From Paramarasmius palmivorus (lineage: Eukaryota > Basidiomycota > Agaricomycetes > Agaricales > Marasmiaceae): 64,000 bases of DNA. The DNA is taken from the NCBI GenBank assembly GCA_037176845.1, contig JAYKXP010000032.1, forward strand, positions 372,001 to 436,000, in the 5' to 3' direction. Shown here piece after piece: positions 44,926 through 57,154 of this stretch (within the stretch, counting starts at the first letter, position 1; every line of letters begins with the position of its first letter). Made by a program: the position numbers and the translations under genes. Below the pieces are notes generated by a model, which worked only from the letters and a program-made list of their open reading frames with translations, was not told the origin of the DNA and searched no databases.

Positions 44926-46464
44926 ATGACTCTCAATACCGACCCCGTCTCATCTACCGTCCTTTGTACCAATTGTAATCAGACGTTCAACCCTAAATTC
45001 CTAAATCCAGTTGTCTCAAGCGATATCCTTCGCTCTCACCGTCCACCGTCCAATACCGAGGCCTCTCAAACGAAGTCGTTCATTGAAGAAGACCGACTTG
45101 AGCTCGAACGCTATGATGTGGAAATCGGTCGTATCCGGAATATTCTGGAGAAGCTTGAAGAGGAGAGGAATGTCATTTGGCAGGGCATTCAGCAGAGGCG
45201 CAGTTGGCTCGCACCAATTCGGAGATTACCCACAGAGGTCTTGGAGAAGATCCTATGCTTTGCTCGAGAAGGCACCCATTCTCTTACGATCTCTGAGGAC
45301 GGGTTCGACTCCCCAGTTTTCGACCTTTCTCAGGTGTGCTGGTACTGGATGCATATCATCATGGCACGGCCGGAATGGTGGAGACTGATGCACGTAGACA
45401 TACGTGGCATGAGCGAAGACACCTTGTGTCTCCTCAAGGCATATATGGAGGTGTCTAATAGTTTTGAGCTCTCGATTTATATCAAGGACTCAGGGAAGTC
45501 TTCGTGGGCTCGCCAGCTCCAGCCAGACCAGTGGGAAACCTATGGAGAGTATGTGGGAACACCCGGTCTTTGTGCATTCGTGGCTATTTTTCGGGAGGCA
45601 CGACGTATTCGGGATCTGACGTTGGAAGTTCCCCTCGACATCTTCGACCAAGCGGCCGAACGAGACCCAGACCTTTTCAAGGATTTGACGATCAGTTTCC
45701 CCCTTCTTCGCACCGTGGCGTTTGTGGAAGAGGTGTTTCACGAGAATTCACATCTCTACGAGCAACTTGAAATCTCCGCACCACTGCTTACTGAAATGAC
45801 CATCCTAAAATCCAATTACACAATCTATGGCACGAATTTTTATCGCGGGTGGCCTTTGGGCCGGCTTTCTTCCCTCAGGACATGGAAAGTCATCGACATC
45901 TTTGATGATTTCACCCAGCTCGAGCGGTTAGATATGTCGTGCCAATATGGTTCGTCCCACCGTTGGGACATCGTTGAACTATCTACTATTCGACACCTCA
46001 CCCTCCGTTGTTCCTCGTCCGGATGTTACGACCCCTTCTTCGTACAGGTCAACCTTCCCGCACTAGAAAGCTTGTCCTTCCAGCAATATGGCATTGTCGT
46101 AAACTTCGCATGGCCCTCTACCCACTTCCTGGACATGCTTCGGCGTTCCACGCCGACTATCAAACACATCGACTTCGACTTCCCCTATGCAACGCTACAC
46201 TCTTGGCGAACTGCCAACGGTGATAACAGTATGCTCGACTTCTTGAAGCTCTGTCCCGATCTTGAAGAGCTTCACGTCAATCTGAAGAACAGTGGTGCTC
46301 TGATTGCTTCATTGCAAAAGCTTGCCGATGCTAGTATTCGCTTCCCGAAGTTGGAGGACGTGGTAATTCGAACTGTAGACATCATCAACGAAACGAAAGA
46401 AGGGAAGGCTGAGCGCACGATGTTGGAGGAGTTGCTTGGGAGAATTACAGCAAAGATCAGGTAG
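44926..46464 (+). CDS. F-box protein, agaricomycete type
   Basis: Intronless 512-aa frame; the first ATG at 44926 (MTLNTDPVSSTVLCTNCNQT). A coiled-coil segment (about residues 45-80, IEEDRLELERYDVEIGRIRN) precedes a degenerate F-box (about 85-140: PIRRLPTEVLEKILCFAREG and FDLSQVCWYWMHIIMARPEW). A C-terminal region of about 370 residues with irregular leucine-rich repeats follows (for example LERLDMSCQYG, IRHLTLRC, LPALESLSFQQ, LCPDLEELHVNL, FPKLEDVVIRT). Layout and length are characteristic of the large F-box families of Agaricomycetes. The F-box binds Skp1 in SCF ubiquitin ligases and the repeats choose the substrate. The two cysteine pairs near the N terminus (CTNC) are also usual in this group. 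The substrate is unknown. Confidence 0.88.
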   Translation: MTLNTDPVSSTVLCTNCNQTFNPKFLNPVVSSDILRSHRPPSNTEASQTKSFIEEDRLELERYDVEIGRIRNILEKLEEERNVIWQGIQQRRSWLAPIRRLPTEVLEKILCFAREGTHSLTISEDGFDSPVFDLSQVCWYWMHIIMARPEWWRLMHVDIRGMSEDTLCLLKAYMEVSNSFELSIYIKDSGKSSWARQLQPDQWETYGEYVGTPGLCAFVAIFREARRIRDLTLEVPLDIFDQAAERDPDLFKDLTISFPLLRTVAFVEEVFHENSHLYEQLEISAPLLTEMTILKSNYTIYGTNFYRGWPLGRLSSLRTWKVIDIFDDFTQLERLDMSCQYGSSHRWDIVELSTIRHLTLRCSSSGCYDPFFVQVNLPALESLSFQQYGIVVNFAWPSTHFLDMLRRSTPTIKHIDFDFPYATLHSWRTANGDNSMLDFLKLCPDLEELHVNLKNSGALIASLQKLADASIRFPKLEDVVIRTVDIINETKEGKAERTMLEELLGRITAKIR

Positions 46465-46756
46465 TAGAGATACTATTTGTCGGATTCACCTTTCTTGTCC
46501 TTGTTGGAAGCCTAGTGTACCTGCGTCATGTGTAATTGCAATCCGGTTGTTTTGAGCGTCCATATTATTTCCCAGTCAAGGGACGACACCGTGGCTCTCC
46601 CTTTTTCCTGGATACTGTTCAGGTTGACACTAGCTATCGGTTTTTTTTTTTGGTTCATGTATAGGTGACTAGATACGATCGGGAGGATACATCGGATGAC
46701 TTAAAGCGAGAGAAAACAACAGAAATGACTGCCCGAGGCTCATGTCCGACGCAAAT
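46465..46756. other. Convergent 3' region of F-box and multi-TM genes
   Basis: Non-coding, with a short T-run near 46641..46652. Confidence 0.5.
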
Positions 46757-48338
46757 TCACACTTCCTTCGTCCCAGGCCTCTGCTCTCCACTACGCTCAG
46801 AGTCCAGATCGGTCCCAGTCCCAGTCTCAACTTGCATCAAACTGAGATTTCGGATAGAACCACGTGTCGGTTGACTCATGAATTGAATGTCTGTGAGCCT
46901 ATTCTGGAGGCTTTCGACGTTTTTGCCGAGTTTTGCTCGGACGATGACCAATGTGGGCGCAATTGCCTAGATAGTAGACCATGTCAGTGTTCAGACTTTA
47001 GATGGAGGGTCCAGCCGCGTACCGCAGATAACGTCTGGAATGCTATGAGATCCGCTGCCCTTTTCTCCAGCGGTACTACGTTTGTCAGGATTACAGTAAC
47101 GACGCTGAAAAATGGATAAAGTAGACCAGATTCAAGACTATGACCAGACTATAATCAGCGGACATCACGCTTGATTTCTCTAATCGACTTACATGATCCT
47201 TGAAACCGACTCGACCATTTTATCGCCACCGCGGACACCCCGAATGCGGCACTGGCGGTGTATCCACCAAATACGACCAGCTGCAAAGATCTCAAAGTCA
47301 GCCCTGGCATAGGTAAGGCAAAGACGAGGATCAACATACCGGTAAGAAAGGTGATGAACACATTGACGATAGCGCTAGAGATATCATAGGCGAGGGAAAG
47401 ATCAACTGATAGCACGTAAAGCTCATAGTTTGACCCGACGGTCGAATCGCTCATTCCAATTGATAGAAGGATACCAGAAACGAGGCCAAGACCTAAAGTA
47501 GTAGTAATTTCAGCAGCGTACTTAAGTCGATACCAAGATCGTGCGCGTACCATTACAGCTGGCCGAAAGCACAACCAAGGGTACGGTAATCCGCTTTCTG
47601 GAGCTCCAGATTAAATGACATCGGTGAATCTGTAGAAACTCAGTCTGAATCTAATCTTGACGCAGATACTTGGGCATTAACACGCACAAGCATTATATCT
47701 GCAGTGATACTGGAGTATTCAGTATCAGCGCTGGACCCGGGCGTTGTACTAGGCTCGGGATACTTACTTGAGAAGAACACTAAGAAATCGATCAAGAGCG
47801 CTGGAAATGTGAGAGGCCAAGTCAGTGCTAGGACAAAAGAGAAAAAAAATCCGACTCACAAAAGTGCTGTTTTCCCATTATCGCTCGAGGCATACCTCAG
47901 AAGCGGTCCCAGATCCCCAGTTCTAATGGCCCTATAGGCAATTAACGACTGTCTCACTTTCGCTGTAATTCCTGCTGCAAGTTCAATCGTAGACAGCACG
48001 AAGAGGATGACTATGAGCGAGAGATAGAGGTTATGGTTGGCGCGGGACATGCCGCTGTTGTCCTTTCGGCGTTTGCGCATGAGGTGGATGCATGCACCGA
48101 AAATAAGGATGTAGATTCCTGTTAAAGATAGGTGGTCAGAACAAAGTATGGGACATTAGAGAGTATTCTGGACGTACCATATCCAAAGCACCATGTCTAA
48201 TAGTGGGTGATGATCGTGGTTAGTTAGCGGCTAGAAAAGATGAAGCCAAGGAACGTACCGCTACGGTAACCGCCATCCGAACAATGATCTCTTCTTCAGA
48301 AAGAAAAGGAGAAAGCCAGGCAGGAATAGTCGAAGACA
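46757..48338 (-). CDS. Orphan multi-pass (about 7 TM) membrane protein, agaricomycete-specific type
   Basis: Multi-exon minus-strand gene. The ATG at 48338 gives MSSTIPAWLSPFLSEEEIIV. TM pieces follow in later exons: WCFGYGIYILIFGACIHLM, LYLSLIVILFVLSTIELAAG, a short exon ALLIDFLVFF, a strand around SSRKRITVPLVVLSAS, ITTTLGLGLVSGILLSIG, FITFLTGMLILVFALP, LVVFGGYTASAAFGVSAVAI, and YSLVIVLNLVYFIHFSA. The last exon AIAPTLVIVRAKLGKNVESL begins the cytosolic tail and ends at the stop 46757..46759 (..RPGTKEV). The ending APTL-I/V-IVRA is the recurrent signature of a large uncharacterised family of Agaricomycete membrane proteins that I recall; it is not a Ste3 pheromone receptor. Several middle introns could not be placed, so a frame lesion there cannot be excluded. 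Confidence 0.7.
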
Positions 48339-51204
48339 TGGCTGCAGTGGTGTGCTACAGCGCATCTCTGTTCGTATCCAGCCTTCTTATACCAAGCAGA
48401 CACGCTCCATGATACGAAAAAAGCGTTTAATTAGACCTAATCCTCGAAGGGGATTCGACAGCACAACATTTATGTCCATCGGACATTACTACAGTGCGAT
48501 GAACGAATGTGCTCGCGCCATCAGCACAAAGTACCTTTAGGGAAGTAATTGGTTGCGATAAGAAAACGGTGTTTATCTTCGCAAGATCATCCTTGATATA
48601 TGGCTGTGTGATTCCACCGCCAAGAATCGTAGATAGTCTAGAGCAAAGAAGCGAGGGCGTCGTGACATCAAATGATAGGTCACAGAACAAGATTGCACAG
48701 GTGCTACGTCCGGGGTTGGAAATATCACGATGGGAAAGGCTCATGCATCGGAAGAGCAGGGGTCAAGACTACGTACCAAGGCCAGATAAAGGGCATCATG
48801 GCGACACCACCAACAGGCTTCGGTGAATAGTGATAGGAGGTTCAAGCGGCGATGTAGCTTGATGGTGTTTGATTTAGCCCAGGGCTAGCGCTGGCACAGG
48901 ATTAGGGCAATGCCAGGCACAAGTTGAAGGGTTGAGTAGATGCCATTATCTTGGGAATTACACTATGGCATGGCAGTACCGTTAAGCAATAGCGGTAGGT
49001 AGCAAACGTGTACGACTCTGTATTCCGTTCGTTGTCACACGAAACCCGTAGACGTGACTCAATCCTATCCAATCCAAAATTGTCGCGAGCAGGAAGAAAT
49101 CAAGGAGTCTATGCTGACGCACCTCAGCCATATCCATTCGAGTTGATTTTGCTAATGGAGCGCTGGGGTTGATTACGCAGGGATATTCCTTTGGTCAGAA
49201 TCATGCTATTCACTGCATTTAGATCCTATGTTCTCGGAGAAGCAGTCGAACTCACCTGTACCCTGTAGTCCGAACACAACTGCGGTTCGCCTTAGTGAAA
49301 CTGTGGCCGGCTTTCTTCAGGGTTCGTGGCTCGAGCAATTGACGCTGATTCCCTTGGCTGAAAGCCAACTCCGATTCCGCTTGCCATCTTCCAACTAGAT
49401 GCTATAGTCTTGTTAGAAGATAGCTTGGCTGCTCGCAGAACAATACAACCCACTTTCCATGTTCGCCTAAGTCTACAGTATCACTCTCCCCTGGCTCGTA
49501 GGTGCGGTGAGCATTTTGAATCGAAACCTTGACCAGAATTTTCAATGAGTGTGAATAATGCAGCGAGACGGCTTCGCTGTAGGCATCCAGCTCGCACGCG
49601 AAGTTCTGGCGCTTTTGCGATTCACAGACGTCGCAGAACATGAAAAAAGCGAAGCCAGCGCAGGCGGAAGCGACATTTTCCCTGTCATAAGGTAGTGGAT
49701 AATGTCGATGTAGTGTTTGGGTTGACTGGCTTATGTTTGGTGCATCTTCTTTTGGGTACTGGGCGCCCGAGATGCGACTTGGTGACGGAGGAAGGGTCTG
49801 ATGACTACGAGTTCACCGTAACGCGTTTGCCTCGGGAACAGCGAGTAAAAGTCGTGTCAGGCAATGGCATACGGTCCTGCTTAAAGTGTGGAGGCCTGGA
49901 ACACGCCCTTGAGCAAAGGGGTTGTCCGAGGCGGGATCGCGTGGTGGAGGAATGACCATTGATTCACGGCCGGACGAAACAGAGCGCGTAACGCTCGAAT
50001 AGCGATAGAGATTCAGAGGTGTCCAGCAATATAGAGGGAGTTGTCCAGAGAAAGAGGCGCATGAAAAGATATGTATCGTCCTGGGCGATTCCGCTGTTAC
50101 TCGAAGGCAAACACGCAAAGAGACCAATACACTCTTACCTGCCCCATTTTCCCGTCTCATCTCCCCTCTCAACCACGAAAATAAAGTGAAAAAAAATCTT
50201 TTCCATTCGGGGCAGGGACATCGACTCGATCGATTCTCTAAACCTTGTATTGCTTTGGAGTGTCGTCGGCGGGCTGATAAGAGAAGGAGCGAAATAAAGG
50301 TAGATCATGATGCATGAACAATCAATTGAGCTTGATAGTAGATCTTTGAGAGGATTCAGACCGCGCTATTGCAATGGCCATGGTCATAGAATTTAAAGGG
50401 TTCCTACGCATGTCACGACCATGGTCGAGTCGGTGGAAGGAGAGCCGTGTGAACTTCGACCAAAGTTGAAGTGCTTCCATCACCACACAGACTGGTTGGC
50501 ACGCTGGAACGCATAGGAAACGCTAGGAATCTTCTGGAATCTGCGAATACTGTGTTTGGATTCTACCAAGTTAGGGGGATGCCTTTGGGTCTTAAGATGA
50601 TTTGGAGGCAACGTCTTTCAAGGCCACGCGGACTCTAATATGTAACACTGGTCCTGGTTGGGAGACCGTTCCCGTCCCGATAACGAGTATTGGAGGCCTG
50701 GAGGTGCGTCACATATCCAACGTTCGAACGCTCATTGGAAACTAACTCAGTGATCCAGCCATGGGGTGTTATACACGCTCACTCGCCATTTTGACTCCCT
50801 GGAGTGACATTGCCTTGGCTCACTGTTTTAAGCTACGGTTCAATGTCAAGGAAAAAGACTGGGTGCTGGGTGTCGTGCAACTCCAGTGTGCCATCTCGAC
50901 GACCAACTTCGATGGAAGCGGCAATTGGAGTAGCGCCCGTGTCCAACGTCCAACCTGTGCACTGGCGTGTTTCAAAACCATGCGCAGAGAATGACTGGCG
51001 ACTTATTGGACGAGAGAATATACATGACGAGAAGGAAGAAACGTGGTACGTGGATCTGCTTCCTCGACCGCCGGTAAGTATCGTGAGTCGCTGACTTTGT
51101 CTTTGTTTCACAGGCGTAAGGCATCATGACTCCCTGTCAGCTACTCATGTCGGCATTCGAACTTGTAACATCTCAAGTTTTGGATCCATACACCGAGTTT
51201 GGCG
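48339..51204. other. Gene-free 2.9 kb with a decayed duplicated segment
   Basis: No confident gene. The frame at 49402..49641 (minus, ..HGKWVVLFCEQP) is unrecognised. The stretch of about 50840..51120 is similar to about 57890..58130 upstream of copy D (both contain GAAAAGACxGGGTxCTGGGTG-like sequence, then a GAAGGAAGAAA segment and a GCTGAC-TTGT..TTTC-CAGGC segment). It therefore looks like a decayed coding fragment that was duplicated with copies C and D. Confidence 0.5.
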
Positions 51205-51218
51205 TTTGCACAGTACAG
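51205..51218 (+). promoter_or_regulatory. Family X upstream element, copy C
   Basis: TTTGCACAGTACAG, 52 bp before the ATG at 51270; see copies B and D. Confidence 0.5.
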
Positions 51219-51269
51219 TGCGCAGCCCGATAGTCAACTGCTCTTTCCTTCCCACTTCCACCGTCGACC

Positions 51270-53596
51270 ATGCCAATCCTTATACCAGACACCACTGAAC
51301 AGTCTCAAGCTCCAGAGGCACCCTCTACCATGACAATCCTCGGAGGATCTTCGAACTTTACCATAACAGGGTCGCAGCTCAACAATATTGTCGGCCCTCA
51401 GCATAATACTATCTATCACGGAAATGTAACCGTGCAGCAAGTAAATCGAGATTTCAGCGAACATCAGCTAACCCTATGGGACGAGGTACGTAGTTATTCA
51501 GGTCTAATTTTGATAACGACTAACCACGGATGTTCAGTTTACACGGATCCGGACATGCGACGTCTATATCAAGCAGAACTTGTGTGTCACAGATATCGGA
51601 AAGGATCCCGAACAACGAAAACTCACCAAGGGGAGATTGAAGGCGTATCGTACCATCAAGACAGCTCACCTTACAAACAAGAAACTGGATGTTCTATATG
51701 TTGGTTATGGCGGCGAAGACGCTGTAAAGGTCAGACAGTTGTTCTAGGTGGTATTCTGTTCGGTAGATTGCTTATGTTTGTCCAGGCCTTTCAAAAGGAC
51801 TTTAGGGAGTACTCTTGTATGAAGCGAGTGATCTCCGTCTCGAACGTCAAGTAAAGGACGATTAACAGTTGTATAGGGATGCCAACTATGTTCAGCTACT
51901 TGGCTATACTAGTAAACCTGGCGTACCAGCTCTTATCTTTTACGATGGTAAGATATATTCATTCGAACGGGGCCACACTGAAACTTGGATTTAGGGCTTA
52001 TACCTGTGTCTTTCGTGTGGGAGAAACATGGATTTTCATCACTCATGTTCACCTACATTAGCTATCTAGTGCGTTTTCCCATGTTCCATCATCTTTCAAT
52101 GGCACTTATCACTGCCATCCATAGGCACGACAAATAGAGGATCCAGATTTGGTACGCATGCCAAAATTTCCACTTCCATCCAATAATGACTACGCTCCCA
52201 GCTAGTTCAAGAACTGTGGATTGACCCAATGACTGGCTCGTTGCGCAAAGGGCCTTACGTCGAGAATTTCGCCCATAACAACTACGTTACAGCCAGGTTT
52301 CAGACCGGCTTGCTTTTGCGTCACAGTGATAACCAACCTTCCCTCGCCCTCCAAGAATACAACAACACCGACGTTCTCCAGGAATATCTCTTCAGGTTTC
52401 TCTCTATAGACGACAACATCTCCGGAGCTCGACGGTCCGCCAAATACACACCCGAATGGGCAAATGACGAAGACACCGTGTCCATCCTGTCATCCCTTCC
52501 TGGCACTATTTACAGCAGAGCTTCTCTAGAGCCCATTGCTCGTTGGCTAGGAGATGAAGAGAGCTGGTACTATACCCTATTTGAATGTCATCCGGAAATA
52601 TCGCAGGAGCGCGTAGTCATGAAGGACGGTTCGGTGCGGTTCGTCTGGAAATCGTTAATCGTTTCGAGGAATTCGAGCTGACCGGGGATACCTATAGGTT
52701 GACGCTCGCGTTAGTAGGTATGCAAGATTTACCGACGTTTTGGCTACTGTATCAGCTTCGCCCAGCAGAGCAACGGATCGACTTTGCGGAAACCTGGTTA
52801 TCGTTGGCACATCATGTATTCTACCAACTTGGTATTCACCGAGATGAGTGGGCGGAACATTGTGAGTTTGGCATGCTTCAGAGTATAACGAGTACTGACT
52901 TGGCACAGCCATCATTAACGATTTCATGCTTTATTGCGAATGCGAACAACGCAAGTCACCGCAACGGCCTACAGGAGTTCCAATCGATACACCCGTATAC
53001 CTCTTCATACATCCAATTCCCCAACCTTCTGATGATGAAAGCACGTGGGATGCCTGGGTGAAAGGAAAGAAATATTCCTGGTCTTTTGATCCTCTCGGGA
53101 ACGAGGAGATCTCAGATGCGGAGAATGAGCAATGGAATCTGGGGATTCCCCTGCTCAAGATTTTCATCCGTAATTTACATCGCTGGTGGGACCTCGAAGC
53201 CTACGACACCATCCAAGCGCTTCATACACTCCATGCCTTTGACCCCACATCAGTCCGCCTCGCTCGTTCCGTCGGTTTTCCGTATCAGCTAGTTGAAATC
53301 ATCAACCCTGACTCTGGTCGTTTTGAATACATCAGCGACGAAGGTACGTTTTCCTGGCTGCTTGCCTCGTTTCATTCGGTCTCATACCCGATCTAGAAGA
53401 AGACCTATCCACAGCTTACCCCGACAACTCCGAATCCTGGTTCGCACACTCGGATAACCCAATCCAAGCCCCCACTATCCACATCGACGAAGTCCGGGAC
53501 AATATGGATGCAGAAGGACTATTCGTCTCAAACTTCGACGACTCTGATAGTATGGATGTAGATGGGCAGCTGCCGGACGCAATGGACATTGATTAG
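51270..53596 (+). CDS. Family X copy C (N/G-motif protein, acidic tail)
   Basis: Exon 1 encodes MPILIPDTTEQSQ.. then SSNFTITGSQLNNIVGPQHN, TIYHGNVTVQQVN and HQLTLWDE. Then: VYIKQNLCVTDIGKDPEQRK, VLYVGYGGEDAVK, AFQKDFREYS, NYVQLLGYTSKPGVPALIFY, GLIPVSFVWEKHGFSSLMFT, ELWIDPMTGSLRKGPYVENF, EYNNTDVLQEYLFRFLSIDD, ILSSLPGTIYSRASLEPIAR, MKDGSVR, VGMQDLPTFWLLYQLRP, TPVYLFIHPIPQPSDDESTW, KKYSWSFDPLG and FEYISDE. The last intron (acceptor just before 53395) leads to an acidic tail with SMDVD and AMDID-stop. All exons read open at the places I checked. It is the most diverged of the A-D group in the kinase-like N-lobe part. The function is unknown; cytosolic by appearance (no signal peptide, no TM segment). 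Confidence 0.75.
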
Positions 53597-54880
53597 AATG
53601 GCGGCTGGGTACGGATTCATGGCTTTTTGGTTTCGTGTACTATCAGTGTTCTAATCTAAAGTGTTCAGGGATATTATACGGTAGCCAGTCAGAGATCTAG
53701 GAAGTCGGAGTGAGCACCTTACCCTCGGATCCTTCATACTAGTTCAGCGTTCAATGTTCATGTTGGGACAGAATTCAATATTGGCTTTGTATAACGATAA
53801 AGATACGGTACCAACAGCCGCGAAAATCGCTATTAAACAAACGAACGAGCGAGCAACGTTAGGTGATACAAGTATACAATTAATCAAGAGGTAGAGGAGA
53901 TGGCTGGTAGGACTCGGAAGGTGTCCCTCACCGTTTATTCATTCCTTTCACTCGTTCAAAGCTCAACATCGGACTCGGAAGCCTTCACCAAGAAAAGGCC
54001 TTCGTCCGAATCCGATGTATAGACCGGAGGTAACGGTGCCGAAAAAAGAGTAAAAAGCGCCAACGTCAAAGGAAATGGTCGGGAAATGGTAATCCTTTTC
54101 TACGATGGCCAATCTCACCGCCTCTGCCTCGAGCTAAATCGAGCTAAATAGCCCGCTTGGGATGTCCAGTGCGGTCTCGTACGTTTTCCGGTAGATCAAA
54201 TACCACCTGCTCTTACTTGGTACCGAAAGCGCAAAAAATGTTCTTTTTGTGGGTTTGACGTGGATAATGATAGGATGAATAAAAAGGCGAGGCGTAAGGA
54301 TTTTTAGGAAATACTAAAGCATAAAGCACACCCTCAACTTTGAGCAGAATGCCACGACTCACCCGTACCCGATCGACACACTGAGCTAGCTGTATCGCAG
54401 AAAATGTGTATGTCTCTTGATTACCTCGCTTTCGCCGTCTTGGACACCCTACTGGGGGTCAGGGATGTGTTGGAAGGCAGAGGAATCTTCACCGTGTGCT
54501 GTGTCGCATTTGGATGACATGGGGGTCGGGACCGGGGACGTTGTTTGTCAGTCCAGAACCCTTGATCCCGACCATCATCCAGACTCGCCAACATGGAAGA
54601 CAGTACAGGAAACCACAGACTTAGGGCAGTAAATCCTAGGTAAGCTTGGAGAAATGCCCTTTGTTCGACCCGATTTCTTTGCCGTCTTGAATCTAGGTTA
54701 AAATAGATTCATCATCGACAGTGTCATGATATCGGAGAAGACGAACGAGGATTCATCAATGCGTGCAAAATGCTGTTGGCCATGCTTCAACAGCAGATGT
54801 CATATTCTGTCGAACATGGTGCGCTCTTCGTCTGATAAATTCAAGTATTGTGGCACGCCATGCTGTTCCCCATCGCCACC
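53597..54880. other. Spacer between family X copies C and E
   Basis: No gene supported. The 3' flank of copy C (about 53655..53715, ..GTAGCCAGTCAGAGATCTAG..) is closely matched by the 3' flank of copy D (about 60640..60695, ..GTCGCCAGTCAGGGATCTAG..). Confidence 0.5.
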
Positions 54881-57154
54881 ATGTCTTTCCAAAGTTGTTC
54901 AGGATTCACTATCAACGGCGGAAGTTTCACAAACACAAAGCACGTATCGAACGTTCGTATTATCCGCAAGAGTGTCGTGGTTACCCAGAGGAAGAGAAAA
55001 AAGCAGACGATATGGCATGACGTGAGTTTAAGATGTCCTTGCAGTGGGGATTACGAGCTGAATTACTTTGTCCAGTACAATCAGGTTCGACCAGGCGACG
55101 TGTGCATTGAAGAAAGCATATGCACGACCTCAGTCAGAAGATATGAATACTACAATGAAGAAGGAAGGAGGCAATATCAACTTTGGCGAGATGTCGACGC
55201 TCGTCGCAACCTCGGCATTGCTCGTCTTCGGGGTGAGAACAGAGAAGACAGGTTTTTATGTGTTACATATGATGGGCCCGACGCTCTCAGAGTTAGTTTC
55301 ATCCACTTCTAGTTCTCACATAATTGACGTTGTGCTCCAATAGGCCTTCAAACAAGATTTCGATCAATTCGCTCACGTCAAGTAGGGCAATTGCCCTGGC
55401 TTAAACATCAAGTTTACTGAACATCCTTAGGAACGTCAATGTTGCACAAATCTTTGGCTATAATGACTACAAACGAGGTTTACCGGCGCTGATATTCTAT
55501 GATGGTACCATATCATTCCTGAATTTGCGACCTTGAGGTTAACTAGTCTCTTGGATAGCCCTCGTTCCGCTAGGACGTGTTATCATCGAAGACTATCAGT
55601 TCTTGCCGCTCTTGTATGCATACTTTGCCCACCAAGTATATTCCTAATTGAAATTTATACCGAAAAGCATCTCATTATAGTTCTCTAGTTCGGTAGAATG
55701 CAGAGGGAACTCTCAGTGGGACAACTTGTACGTCCTTCTTACGCCAATCATCATAATTTGTATTGACAGGCTCTGCAGTACATAGGTGAGCTATGGGTTG
55801 ACCCGAGAACCGGCGCACTTCAGAAAGGACCATACATTGTGTTGCCCCTCCTCGAGTCCTGGATCATGTACGGTACCGCCGAGGGCGCAATGTCCAACAC
55901 TCGTACCCATTTGCCCATTCAAACATATGGCAACAACGATATCGTCTTTGAATATCTCACAAGAACATTCACTGCTCGGACCATCCTCACAGGAATTCGC
56001 TGGGCTTCTCGAGGATTCACACAAAAACTGGCGAACAAGCAAGTTATACCTGTGCTGTCATACCTCCCTGGTGCGACATACAATCGGCACTCGCGAGATA
56101 TCATTGCTAGATTGCCGGGCGCCAGGGAAAGATGGCATTATGGATTTCGGAGAGTGCAGGGTAAGATTCCTGATGGAATGAGGGAAAGTCAGGCTGTCAT
56201 GCCTGATGGCTCGGTGCGGTATGTACGCAAAAAGCTCGGGTTGGATGTCGCTGACTGACCATGAGCATAGGTTTATTGTCACGCCGGCGGAAGTACAAGA
56301 CCTTCGAGGGATGGATTTGCTGTATTTGTTGCATCCTTGGGGGGAATGGGGCATTCTATTGGAATCATGGCTCGCTCAGGCACACAGTGTGTTCAGCCGA
56401 CTGGGGATTCATGAAGATGATTGGGAGGATTATGGTAAGTTCGAGCATTATCATGCTGGACCTGTTTATTGACTTGGCCTAGCTTTACTTGATAGCTTGG
56501 TTCTTCGCCTCGAACGCATTTCCTTGCCCAAGAAACCCATTATCTCCCCGAACCTTTATCTATTCATACGACCGGTTCCCCGTCCGTCCGATGACGAAAG
56601 CATCTGGAGATCTTGGGTAGAGGACGAGAAATATTTCTGGTCTGTTGATCCCTTTGGGAGTAAAATCGTGTCCGAACCCATACAAATATGTTCGGGACTA
56701 CCCTCTTTTACTTCTGTGATATATCCATGGGGGTCCACTTGGTCCCCGAGCCACTACATCGCCGTTCAGAAGCTCAACATTTCCAAAGATTTGGACCACA
56801 CCACGACAGACTTTGCTCTTTCACTTGGCCTTCCTATTCTCGAAGTCATCGGGGACCAACATCAATTTGAAGACCTTGGAGAGCCGAATTCCATTCCATT
56901 GAGTCGATCTGCGGGTAACCTCAAAAGACAAGGTCTGTTCAACTCATTCCACCTCATCCTGTATCCTGACAATCAATTCTCAATGAATAGCCGCGCGTTT
57001 CATTGCCAAGGCTAGCATTGGATTTGGTGCAAAGAAATCCAACATCGCGGTCACATCTCTGGGGGAAACCACATCTTCTAAAGGGCTTATCAGACGACTC
57101 AAGGACGTGTTTCATATTCGTAGAAGGATTGGGAAAGCTCGGAGGAAGAAATGA
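54881..57154 (+). CDS. Family X copy E (divergent member)
   Basis: The start at 54881 (CACCATGTC context) gives MSFQSCSGFTINGGSFTNTK, a very clear version of the N-terminal N/G motif, then KHVSNVRIIRK and QTIWHD. Later blocks parallel copies A-D: VRPGDVCIEESICTTSV, VTYDGPDAL, AFKQDFDQFAHVK, NVAQIFGYNDYKRGLPALIF, LVPLGRV, ELWVDPRTGALQKGPY, YGNNDIVFEYLTRTFTARTI, VLSYLPGATYNRHSRDIIAR, MPDGSVR, DLLYLLHPWGEWG, PNLYLFIRPVPRPSDDESIW and EKYFWSVDPFGS. The C terminus is unresolved. One splice gives a basic tail (LIRRLKDVFHIRRRIGKARR) ending at 57152..57154, resembling the basic end of copy B. The unspliced alternative stops at 57015. It lacks the TTTGC..TACAG upstream element of B, C and D. The function is unknown. 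Confidence 0.65.

Noticed and set aside
46742..47119. Plus-strand frame of 125 codons
   Set aside because: Antisense to the last exons of the multi-TM gene, whose APTLVIVRA tail is clearly real.
46757..48338. Candidate Ste3 pheromone receptor because of several TM segments near pheromone genes
   Set aside because: Lacks Ste3 features and instead ends with the APTLVIVRA signature of another basidiomycete membrane family.
49695..49955. Plus-strand 86-codon frame
   Set aside because: Overlapped by a longer antisense frame, biased composition, no domain; neither strand is convincing.
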